Shown here: positions 1-6,021 of the stretch, piece after piece
How the letters are laid out: each line of letters begins with the position of its first letter
How positions within the stretch are numbered: position 1 is the stretch's first letter
Assembly: GCA_034440595.1 (NCBI GenBank)
Contig: JAWXCH010000522.1
Location: 1 to 6,276 of the forward strand
Reading direction: 5' to 3'
DNA from: JAWXCH01 sp034440595
GTDB lineage: Bacteria > Planctomycetota > Planctomycetia > Pirellulales > JALHPA01
Length of the DNA stretch: 6,276 nucleotides
Notes under the pieces: generated by a model
Told to the model about the DNA's origin: nothing
Databases searched by the model: none
Seen by the model: only the letters and a program-made list of their open reading frames with translations
Translations under genes and position numbers: made by a program

Positions 1-282
1 CATATCGGCGGCTTTCAGGATACGCACGACGAGCAAAAGGCTTGGCTTCGCAGCGTTTTCGGCGGGGGCCGCACGGCCGGGGACGGTGAGACGGGCGCTT
101 GGTCCCCACCGCTCGCACTGGCGGTGGACGGGAGGCAGGCGCGGGTGCGTCTGCCGCTCGGGCGCCGGAAGTGGCCGGTGCCGGGCGGTAATGCCAGCCT
201 CAGCCATGGCGGCCTGACCGTGCTCGAAGCATTGTCGCCCTTCATTGAACTCAGACTTCAGGATTCTTCGAATGCCCCGTGA
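1..282 (+). CDS. C-terminal fragment of a PglZ-domain-like protein (5' end outside window)
   Basis: Frame 1 is open from the first base to TGA at 280-282 and encodes 93 residues, so only the C-terminus is visible. A tryptophan-containing segment (QKAWLRSVFGGG) and a charged, Pro/Gly-rich stretch precede the key motif SHGGLTVLEALSPFIEL at about residues 68-84. A serine/histidine-Gly-Gly followed by a hydrophobic-glutamate stretch and a PxIxL-type strand is how PglZ proteins (alkaline-phosphatase fold) commonly end. PglZ is a core protein of BREX-type phage defence and also occurs with two-component regulators and in other defence loci. The assignment rests on this one motif. The catalytic metal-binding residues lie outside the window, so it could be another alkaline-phosphatase-superfamily protein. 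The gene is more GC-rich than the genes beyond 436. Its last 11 bases overlap the ATG of the next small ORF, the coupling expected within an operon. Confidence 0.55.
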   Translation, partial: HIGGFQDTHDEQKAWLRSVFGGGRTAGDGETGAWSPPLALAVDGRQARVRLPLGRRKWPVPGGNASLSHGGLTVLEALSPFIELRLQDSSNAP

Positions 283-385
283 AGGCGCCACCGTATCGGC
301 CAAAGACAGGCTCGCCCAGGAAATCGCCAAGGCGGTTGGTGCCGGCCGCCCCATGGCGGTCGAGACGGTAGCAAGTGGGGATTAA
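272..385 (+). CDS. Small ORF overlapping the PglZ-like stop; possible truncated downstream gene
   Basis: An ATG at 272-274 lies 11 nt inside the end of the PglZ-like gene, in a different frame, and reads 37 codons to TAA at 383-385. The start MPREGATVSAKDRLAQEIAKA looks like a genuine soluble amphipathic helix (alternating A/K/E/L), and the stop-start overlap is typical of translational coupling. The product is too short to assign. The reading frame ends within a repeat-like sequence (GCAAGTGGGGATTAAAAC), so this may be the 5' stump of a longer gene cut by rearrangement, insertion or an assembly join. It may also be a chance ORF. No family is recognised. Confidence 0.35.
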   Translation: MPREGATVSAKDRLAQEIAKAVGAGRPMAVETVASGD

Positions 386-392
386 AACTTGC
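371..392. repeat. Inverted repeat with CRISPR-repeat-like 3' motif (single copy)
   Basis: GCAAGT at 371-376 and ACTTGC at 387-392 are perfect reverse complements separated by 10 nt (GGGGATTAAA). The string GTGGGGATTAAAAC (375-388) resembles the GGATTGAAAC or GGATTAAAAC ends of many type I and III CRISPR repeats. Only one copy is visible, with no second repeat or regular spacing, so an array cannot be claimed. It could be a leftover repeat, a weak hairpin at the end of the left-hand operon, or coincidence. Confidence 0.3.
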
Positions 393-435
393 GGTCTGTG
401 GCGTCGCGCGCCTCCATGCGCTCTAGCTGCAGCCG

Positions 436-2001
436 CTAACAAACATCACGCGGAGCGTGATGAGTACTATTCAAAGAGCCTGCGATATACGCGCGCCAGA
501 TATCCAATTGCTCCGGAGAAAGGCTGTTCTCACGTGCTAGCTCATGGCTGAGTTCTGCATCGGTCCCTTCGACACGGACCGAGATCTCCAAGCGGCCATT
601 GTCCGCGTATTTGAAGCGAACTTCGATTGGGGTCTGTGCCGGCAGGTTCGGCGGCAGATCGCGCACGACGCACTTGCCTAGCTGCGAACAATGCTCTGCA
701 TTCGCGCTCTCTCCTTCGACAATGCGCACCAGAATGTTCTTCTGATTCTCTTTCTGCGTGCGAAACACTCGCCGGGCACTGACCGGCAATGGCGTATTGC
801 GTGGAATGAGCTTGGCATTGCGGGTTTCACCAGTAGTGCGATCGGTGGCAACTACACCCAGGCTATGCGAGTTGACGTTCTTAATGCGGAACGTGACCTG
901 CTCCTTCCGCGACTGTTGCAGCAAGATACCAGCGCGTAACGCGGCACCATGAGCGACCGCCTCATCTGCTGAAACCGAAGCATCTGGCTCCTGGCCGATT
1001 AGCTCTCGTAGCATTTGCCGAATCATCGGCATCCGCGTTGCTCCACCGACTAACAACACACGGTCGATGGCGTCCCAACTGAGGCCGGTGGCCTGCAAGG
1101 TCTGCCGCGTGGTGAAGCGTGTTCGATCGAGCAGATCAAACGTCAGATCCTCGAACCGCTCGCGAGTGATTTCGGTTTTCAGCGTCAGGCCCTTGTAGTC
1201 AAAACTGACGTTCGCCTTCGCACGGGCGGTAAGCGTCCGTTTGGCCTCTTCGCACTCGCGCCACAGTCGCCCAGCGGCGTTGGCGTCGTCGCGCGGGTCG
1301 GTGCCATGTAATGCAACAAACTCATCGGCCACCAGGTCGACCAGCCGTTGATCCCAGTCGCGCCCCCCCAATTGCACATCCCCATCCGTCGCCAGCGTGA
1401 CAAAGTTTCGTTTGTCTAATTCCATGATGGTAACGTCGAACGTGCCACCACCCAGGTCATACACCAATATCCGCTGCCGCTTGGCAACTTCACCCGTCTC
1501 GCTCAAGTAACCTTGCTGAAAACCAAACGCCACGGCTGCCGCAGTCGGTTCGTTGATAATATCCAGCACTTCCAGTCCGGCCATGTAGCCCGCATCTTGG
1601 GTGGCCTTGCGTCGCGTTTCGTCAAAATACGCCGGCACTGTAATTACACACTTGCTGAATGGGCCAATATCTTGTGCCGCGTCCGATCGCAGTTTTTGCA
1701 ATACCCAGGCCTGAATCGCCTCCGGGGGGTACTGATTGCCATCCAGCACTTTGCGATAGGCACGTTCGCCGATATCGCGCTTGGCACAATCGGCCACATG
1801 TGCCGCCTCGGTGGCCATTGCCTTCAGTGCTTCCTTACCGACAACAATTGTCGCGCCGTCGAACAATACAGTGCTGGGTGTGGTGAGATCCCCTTCGGCG
1901 TTGACAATCGAAACGGGCCGGCCGGTATCGTCTAGGTGCGCAATGACTGAATAGGTCGTCCCCAGATCGATGCCGACGGCCTGTTCGTGTTGTGAAGCCA
2001 T
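436..2001 (-). CDS. Hsp70-family (DnaK-like) chaperone ATPase lacking the helical lid
   Basis: The 521-residue product begins with ATG at 2001-1999 and ends with TAG at 438-436. The N-terminal ATPase domain (about residues 7-362) is complete: phosphate-1 loop GIDLGTTYS (10-18), lysine K74 in AKRDIG (matching DnaK K70), NEPTAAA (150-156), phosphate-2 loop DLGGGTFD (182-189), and adenosine motif GGATRMP (319-325). A beta-sandwich substrate-binding domain follows (about 370-482, with SHSLGV at 378-383), then about 40 residues and the stop. Canonical DnaK is about 638 residues, so the alpha-helical lid is missing. The acidic-hydrophobic interdomain linker (DVLLLD in DnaK) is replaced by a polar stretch. 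The position of the DnaK autophosphorylation threonine (GDTHLGG) is valine (GDVQLGG, V209). An ATP-driven cytoplasmic folding or remodelling role is inferred; the substrate is unknown. No DnaJ or GrpE gene is nearby. It lies 35 nt downstream of fhcC and is probably co-transcribed. No clear Shine-Dalgarno sequence precedes the start. Codons reading into the 444-462 hairpin give an odd tail rich in H, P and R. Confidence 0.93.
   Translation of the reverse strand: MASQHEQAVGIDLGTTYSVIAHLDDTGRPVSIVNAEGDLTTPSTVLFDGATIVVGKEALKAMATEAAHVADCAKRDIGERAYRKVLDGNQYPPEAIQAWVLQKLRSDAAQDIGPFSKCVITVPAYFDETRRKATQDAGYMAGLEVLDIINEPTAAAVAFGFQQGYLSETGEVAKRQRILVYDLGGGTFDVTIMELDKRNFVTLATDGDVQLGGRDWDQRLVDLVADEFVALHGTDPRDDANAAGRLWRECEEAKRTLTARAKANVSFDYKGLTLKTEITRERFEDLTFDLLDRTRFTTRQTLQATGLSWDAIDRVLLVGGATRMPMIRQMLRELIGQEPDASVSADEAVAHGAALRAGILLQQSRKEQVTFRIKNVNSHSLGVVATDRTTGETRNAKLIPRNTPLPVSARRVFRTQKENQKNILVRIVEGESANAEHCSQLGKCVVRDLPPNLPAQTPIEVRFKYADNGRLEISVRVEGTDAELSHELARENSLSPEQLDIWRAYIAGSLNSTHHAPRDVC
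444..462 (-). terminator. Stem-loop overlapping the 3' end of the Hsp70-like gene
   Basis: CATCACGC (444-451) and GCGTGATG (455-462) form a perfect 8-bp GC-containing stem with a 3-nt loop. Read on the minus strand, the stem is followed at once by TTTGTTAG, a short T-rich run that includes the TAG stop at 438-436. This resembles a weak intrinsic terminator for the fhcC-hsp70 transcript. It is unusual in lying inside the final codons. On the plus strand no T-run follows, so it is unlikely to stop transcription from the left-hand genes. It could also be a dispersed palindromic repeat. Confidence 0.5.
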
Positions 2002-2036
2002 GACTCATCAACTCTAAGAAATGCAAATTCAACCAA

Positions 2037-2849
2037 TCAATTCCGCGCAATCAGCAACTCACCGCGGCAGAGAGTGACCGCATCGCCGTGGTATAAATCA
2101 TAGCCGCCTTCGAGCAACTTTGCTGGGATGGGAAAACCGTCTCGTTGCAAACTCAGAAGCAGCATCCGAACGACGACTGGTCGGACACTGCCACCACTCA
2201 AGTACGTTGGCAGGACGGATTCTGGATTTGCGCCGAGCAGCACCGTACCGCGCCGCATGCCAGGAGCGATCGGCCCAGCGGCTTGGCCCAGAACGACCAA
2301 CGTTCCGGCTCGCATTTCCTGCGCGGCGAATGGTCCCATTGACCCGGCCACGGCGATCAGGCCGCGGCGCATGCAAGTGGCCACTTCTCGCCCGGCGTTG
2401 CTCCGGACCGTGATCGTACCGCCGCGCATGCCGCGCGAACTGCCGGCGTACGCTCCCCCTAAGTAGTCCCCCGCATCCCCTGCAATGCGAATTTTTCCGC
2501 CACGCATCTGGCAGCCGGCAAAATCACCGACGTCCTCAGACGCCACGATCTCGCCACCGGTCATTTCTGCCCCCAGGTGTCTGCCGATTGGGCCATGCAC
2601 TTCAATCCGGCCACTACGCATCCCCACGCCAAGTCGATGTACGGCCGACAGATTGCCATGCAGTTTCCACACTTCGTCCGCCGGATCGCCGCTGATCTTG
2701 AACAGCTCCCCCATTTCGCGCCGCTGATTGCCATGCAGGATCGGCAGCCGTGCAATCTCGGTCAGGCTTTTGTCGCGTGCCCAGTCGGGCGTGAGACCTG
2801 CCAGTTCAATCGGCAGCGACTGTTCGGTGATCAGGGAAAGTTCTAACAC
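2037..2849 (-). CDS. fhcC: Formylmethanofuran dehydrogenase subunit C
   Basis: The 270-residue product starts with GTG (2849-2847); an in-frame TAA four codons upstream fixes the N-terminal limit. It ends with TGA at 2039-2037. About seven tandem units of roughly 19 residues run from residue 64 to 205 in the pattern G-x-x-G-x-x-x-G-x-x-M-R-x-G-x-I-x-V (for example GDFAGCQMRGGKI at 108-120 and GPIAPGMRRGTVLL at 192-205). They predict a right-handed beta-helix like that at the C-terminus of glutamate synthase. Isolated length, N-terminal region and a C-terminal YDLYHGD segment fit FwdC/FhcC instead. In bacteria this subunit belongs to the formyltransferase/hydrolase complex (FhcABCD), which releases formate at the end of the tetrahydromethanopterin-linked formaldehyde oxidation route. 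Planctomycetes and methylotrophic proteobacteria are known carriers. FhcA, B and D are not adjacent here: the gene is first in its unit, opposite nadE. The fourth repeat carries a short insertion (GAYAGSSRG). No Shine-Dalgarno sequence is visible. Confidence 0.88.
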   Translation of the reverse strand: MLELSLITEQSLPIELAGLTPDWARDKSLTEIARLPILHGNQRREMGELFKISGDPADEVWKLHGNLSAVHRLGVGMRSGRIEVHGPIGRHLGAEMTGGEIVASEDVGDFAGCQMRGGKIRIAGDAGDYLGGAYAGSSRGMRGGTITVRSNAGREVATCMRRGLIAVAGSMGPFAAQEMRAGTLVVLGQAAGPIAPGMRRGTVLLGANPESVLPTYLSGGSVRPVVVRMLLLSLQRDGFPIPAKLLEGGYDLYHGDAVTLCRGELLIARN

Positions 2850-2887
2850 GGGCGTTCGTTAATGCTATGATTGAAGCGGATCGTTTG

Positions 2888-2916
2888 ATTCTAGCGGCTG
2901 GCAGCCGGTAAGTCAC
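2888..2916 (-). promoter_or_regulatory. Candidate sigma70-type promoter for fhcC-hsp70
   Basis: Read on the minus strand, GTGACT (2916-2911; four of six matches to TTGACA) and TAGAAT (2893-2888; five of six matches to TATAAT) are separated by exactly 17 nt. Initiation would fall near 2881, giving a leader of about 30 nt before the GTG. A 13-bp palindrome fills most of the spacer. Spacing and position support it; planctomycete promoter consensus is poorly known. Confidence 0.4.
2895..2907. promoter_or_regulatory. Palindrome in fhcC promoter spacer, candidate operator
   Basis: CGGCTG-G-CAGCCG is a perfect 6-bp inverted repeat with a single central base. It lies between the proposed -35 and -10 boxes for fhcC and 18 nt from the proposed -35 box for nadE. 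A dimeric regulator bound here would block fhcC and might also influence nadE. It is a single site with no known match, so a chance GC-rich palindrome remains possible. Confidence 0.3.
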
Positions 2917-2924
2917 AGATGCCT

Positions 2925-2952
2925 TTGCGGATTCATCGCGCCCTGCGATAAT
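2925..2952 (+). promoter_or_regulatory. Candidate promoter for nadE-Nudix
   Basis: TTGCGG (2925-2930; three of six matches to the -35 consensus) and GATAAT (2947-2952; five of six matches to the -10 consensus) are 16 nt apart. Initiation would fall near 2960, about 45 nt before the nadE ATG. It sits back to back with the fhcC promoter candidate. The -35 box is weak. Confidence 0.35.
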
Positions 2953-3003
2953 CATTGCTCCTTTTTTAAGCCACCACCCTACCCTGACTCGCGTACGCCT
3001 CCC

Positions 3004-5040
3004 ATGCAACTGATCAAAGTCGGCGCTGCCGTGCTCAATCAGACACCTCTGGCATGGGATGCCAATCAGGCGCACATCCTGGCCGCGATCGAGCAGGCCA
3101 GGCAACAGAACGTCAGTATCCTCTGCCTACCGGAACTATGCATCACTGGGTACGGATGCGAGGACGCGTTTCTTTCACCCAACACCCGGCGGATGGCATG
3201 GCAGGTGTTAGAAACAATTGTTCCGGCGACGAAGGGGATGATTGTTTCGGTCGGCTTGCCGCTGCTGCATAACAACGCACTGTACAACACCGCCTGCCTG
3301 CTGGTCGATGGTCGCATTGTCGGCTTTACCGCCAAGCGCTTTTTGGCAGGCGACGGAATCCACTATGAGCCGCGCTGGTTCAAACCGTGGCCCGCGGGCC
3401 GGCAAGCGGTCTACTCCGATGGTGCGCATGAATACCCGCTCGGCGATATCTACTTCGATTGCGGGGGCGTGAAAATCGGCTTTGAGATCTGCGAAGATGC
3501 CTGGGTCGCCAACCGACCCGGTAATGCGCTGGCTCTCGAAGGGGTCGACATCATTCTGAACCCTAGCGCCAGCCACTTTGCTTTTGGCAAAACCAAAGTC
3601 CGTGAGCGGTTCGTCTTGGAGGGTTCCCGCGCTTTTGGTGTCAGCTATATCTACACCAATCTGGTAGGGAACGAAGCGGGCCGCGCCATCTACGACGGCG
3701 GGGCAATGATCGCCGCAGCCGGCAAGATGATCGCCGTTGGCCCGCGATTTTCCTATGCCGATGTCAGCCTGACCACGGCGGTCATTGATATCGACGCCAC
3801 ACGGATGGCACGCGCTGCCAGCAGCAGTTTTGAACCCAGTCTTACCGAAGATCCTGAAGACTGCGTCCGTGTACCGTTTTCGTTTCCGCGACAGGGCATT
3901 GAGAAACGCGCAATTGACAGTGGAGATTGGGAAACCGGTTCTCATGTCAAAGAAGAAGAATTCACGCGAGCAGTTTCACTGGCCCTATTCGACTACTTGC
4001 GCAAGAGCCGCTCGCAAGGGTTTGTCGTTTCGATCAGTGGTGGGGCGGACTCGGCAGCGGTGAGTTGTCTCTGTGCCATGCTGGTCAAGCTGGCGATTCA
4101 GGAAATCGGTGTCACGGCACTTTGCGAAAAGCTGTCCTATATATCGGCGGTAAGAGAATTAGCCAGCTCAGCAAGCGAACAGATCGATACTGCGGGCGCT
4201 TCGTCAGAAAACCAGATCGTGCGCGCTCTGCTCACCACGGTCTATCAGGCAACACGCAATAGCTCGGAAGTCACGCGGAACGCAGCATGTGATGTCGCTA
4301 CGGCGATCGGCGCGGACTTTTTGGAGTTTGATATCGAATCGATTGTGCAGCAGTATATCGCGACGGTGCAACAGGCGCTAGGGCGAGAATTATCCTGGAA
4401 AACCGACGATGTGGCGCTGCAAAATATTCAAGCCCGGGCACGGTCCCCCGGTGTCTGGATGCTGGCCAATGTCCGTTCGGCGCTGCTGCTATCGACCAGC
4501 AACCGTTCGGAAGCGGCCGTCGGATATGCAACCATGGACGGCGATACCTCAGGGGGACTCAGCCCAATTGCCGGGATCGACAAAGCGTACTTGCGTCGCT
4601 GGCTCGTCTGGCTGGAAAAACATGGCCCGGAGGGGATCGGCCCGATTCCGGCGCTAAAGAGCGTCAATGTGCAGGCGCCGACAGCCGAGCTACGTCCGTC
4701 GGAATCAAAACAGACCGACGAAGCGGATCTGATGCCGTACGAGCTGCTCGATGCGATTGAGCGCGCAGCAATTCGCGACAAGCAGAACCCGCTGGAGGTA
4801 TATCAGCACATGCAAACGCAGTTCTCGCAGCACACTGCACATCAACTGCATATTTGGGTAGAACGGTTTTTCCTGCTTTGGTGTCGCAATCAATGGAAGC
4901 GCGAGCGTTATGCGCCCTCGTTCCATCTCGACGATGAAAACCTGGACCCCAAGACCTGGTGTCGCTTTCCAATACTGTCCGGGGGATTTCAACGCGAGTT
5001 GGCAGAACTACGCCAATACGTTCAACAGCTTTCCGAATAG
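3004..5040 (+). CDS. nadE: Glutamine-dependent NAD+ synthetase
   Basis: The 678-residue product has the two-domain architecture of glutamine-using NAD+ synthetases, in the size range of the mycobacterial enzyme. The N-terminal nitrilase-fold amidase (about residues 1-290) shows the Glu-Lys-Cys triad: E44 in LPELCITGYGCED, K111 in AKRFLAGDG and C163 in FEICEDAW. It releases ammonia from glutamine. The C-terminal synthetase domain has the ATP pyrophosphatase loop SGGADS (345-350), ARSPGVWMLAN (479-489), STSNRSEAAVGYATMDGD (497-514) and PTAELRPSESKQTDEADLMPYE. It converts deamido-NAD+ to NAD+ with ATP, the last step of NAD+ synthesis, in the cytoplasm. All expected catalytic motifs are intact. 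The ATG at 3004 is placed directly before the strand leading into the amidase domain; no Shine-Dalgarno sequence precedes it (pyrimidine-rich GCCTCCC instead). It is divergent from fhcC and 59 nt upstream of a Nudix gene on the same strand. Confidence 0.96.
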   Translation: MQLIKVGAAVLNQTPLAWDANQAHILAAIEQARQQNVSILCLPELCITGYGCEDAFLSPNTRRMAWQVLETIVPATKGMIVSVGLPLLHNNALYNTACLLVDGRIVGFTAKRFLAGDGIHYEPRWFKPWPAGRQAVYSDGAHEYPLGDIYFDCGGVKIGFEICEDAWVANRPGNALALEGVDIILNPSASHFAFGKTKVRERFVLEGSRAFGVSYIYTNLVGNEAGRAIYDGGAMIAAAGKMIAVGPRFSYADVSLTTAVIDIDATRMARAASSSFEPSLTEDPEDCVRVPFSFPRQGIEKRAIDSGDWETGSHVKEEEFTRAVSLALFDYLRKSRSQGFVVSISGGADSAAVSCLCAMLVKLAIQEIGVTALCEKLSYISAVRELASSASEQIDTAGASSENQIVRALLTTVYQATRNSSEVTRNAACDVATAIGADFLEFDIESIVQQYIATVQQALGRELSWKTDDVALQNIQARARSPGVWMLANVRSALLLSTSNRSEAAVGYATMDGDTSGGLSPIAGIDKAYLRRWLVWLEKHGPEGIGPIPALKSVNVQAPTAELRPSESKQTDEADLMPYELLDAIERAAIRDKQNPLEVYQHMQTQFSQHTAHQLHIWVERFFLLWCRNQWKRERYAPSFHLDDENLDPKTWCRFPILSGGFQRELAELRQYVQQLSE

Positions 5041-5099
5041 CAGTACGATTTTATTGAAACATTATCATCACCTCTTGAATTCCTATCGTCATCAGCAGC

Positions 5100-5642
5100 A
5101 TGAAAAGCCCCCCGCAAAAAGTAATGGCCGAAGGGAAATTTCTCCGCCTCATCTCGGCAGGCCATTGGGAATACGCCGAACGGAATTCATGCACCGGTGC
5201 GGTGACGATCGTCGCGGTGACTCAACAGGAAGAGTTACTGCTGGTCGAGCAGTACCGCATTCCCATGCAGCACAACGTGATTGAACTGCCCGCCGGTCTG
5301 GCTGGCGATATTCCGGGCGAAGAGCATGAGGCACTGGCCACCGCCGCGCAGCGGGAACTGGAAGAAGAGACCGGTTACCATGCCGATCATCTCATCTGGC
5401 TGACCTCTGGCCCAACCACTCCGGGCCTCTCGAACGAAACGGTTGCCTTCTTTCTAGCGACCAATCTCACTAAAACCGGCGACGGAGGCGGGGACGCTTC
5501 CGAACAGATCATCGTCCACCATGTACCGATTGCCAGCGCTCACCACTGGTTGACGGAACGTGCTGCCGGTGGGACCCTGATCGACCCAAAAATCTACGCC
5601 GGGCTGTTCTTCTGGCAGAATCGAAAGTCACTTTCCGAATAG
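5100..5642 (+). CDS. Nudix hydrolase, ADP-ribose pyrophosphatase-like
   Basis: The 180-residue product shows the ADP-ribose pyrophosphatase layout: N-terminal strand region (GKFLRL, WEYAERN), VEQYRIPM at about 50-57, IELPAG (61-66), the Nudix helix RELEEETGY (85-93) and GPTTPGLSNE just after. Metal-binding glutamates E86, E89 and E90 are present. The Nudix box departs from G-x5-E-x7-REUxEExGU by having ten residues between G66 and E77, a five-residue loop insertion (AGDIPGEEHE). The likely reaction is Mg2+-dependent cleavage of ADP-ribose to AMP and ribose 5-phosphate; other nucleoside diphosphate sugars cannot be excluded. The ATG at 5100 is preferred because residues before the internal Met9 (5124) still fit the family's short N-terminal extension; Met9 is the alternative start. 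It lies 59 nt after nadE with no terminator-like hairpin between, so co-transcription is likely. No Shine-Dalgarno sequence is visible. Confidence 0.88.
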   Translation: MKSPPQKVMAEGKFLRLISAGHWEYAERNSCTGAVTIVAVTQQEELLLVEQYRIPMQHNVIELPAGLAGDIPGEEHEALATAAQRELEEETGYHADHLIWLTSGPTTPGLSNETVAFFLATNLTKTGDGGGDASEQIIVHHVPIASAHHWLTERAAGGTLIDPKIYAGLFFWQNRKSLSE

Positions 5643-6021
5643 GACTTTTGGACAAATACCGGCAGTTGCCAAGTCGAGGCAATAATCTGCGGCGATGCTC
5701 GCCACCGACCGCCTCATCGTGTAACCCAATACGCATATGGAACTTAAGGCATATCCTCCGGCCGCCTGGCATGGTTCCATTCAGAACGCCGAGCGATTTA
5801 CTTGTTTATTGATGTGGTTAATCGTCAGTTATAACCTGTTGGCGGCATAAGAATCTAAAGAATAGTCGAAATAGGGAGGCTGCGGCGATTGGGCTATTGT
5901 CGCATTGGAAGCCAATGTTCGGGGTACCGATTAGGCCGAACCGATGTATGCGTAATTGTTTTGACTGGAATACTACTAGGGCCACCTGCTTAAAGCCGCT
6001 GCTATTGAAAGGTTGAGTTTT
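5643..6021. other. Intergenic region without a recognisable gene
   Basis: This 379-nt stretch separates the Nudix gene from the exported-protein gene. Frames are broken by stops, and ORFs crossing it on the minus strand are antisense to the flanking genes with no family signature. It contains two small perfect hairpins: GGCGA-TGC-TCGCC (5691-5703), 49 nt after the Nudix stop and without a T-run, and CATTGG-AAG-CCAATG (5903-5917). A TTGACT at 5961-5966 resembles a -35 box but has no acceptable -10 at 16-18 nt. It is more AT-rich than the genes around it, especially 5800-6020. The promoter of the downstream gene presumably lies here. Confidence 0.6.

Noticed and set aside
15..245. 76-residue minus-strand ORF at the left edge
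   Set aside because: It is Pro/Arg/Ser-rich low-complexity translation of GC-rich sequence, opposite the PglZ-like frame.
1513..1935. 140-residue plus-strand ORF inside the Hsp70 gene
   Set aside because: It is antisense to conserved ATPase-domain codons, shows no family motif and is Cys/His/Arg-rich as expected of a shadow frame.
2120..2466. Overlapping plus-strand ORFs opposite fhcC
   Set aside because: They reflect the repeated Gly/Arg codons of the fhcC beta-helix on the other strand; the fhcC frame has clear repeat periodicity.
2037..2849. Glutamate synthase large-subunit fragment
   Set aside because: The GXGXG beta-helix repeats are shared, but the free-standing 270-residue length, GTG start after an upstream stop, and N- and C-terminal regions fit FwdC/FhcC better.
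3208..3945. 245-residue minus-strand ORF opposite nadE
   Set aside because: It overlaps catalytic nitrilase-domain codons on the other strand, and its composition reflects mirrored codon bias; no start signal or domain is visible.
5691..5703. Hairpin after the Nudix gene as intrinsic terminator
   Set aside because: The stem is only 5 bp and is followed by mixed sequence without a T-run.
5961..5995. TTGACT as a -35 box for the exported-protein gene
   Set aside because: No -10 hexamer of acceptable quality lies 16-18 nt downstream; the best candidate, TTAAAG, is 23 nt away.
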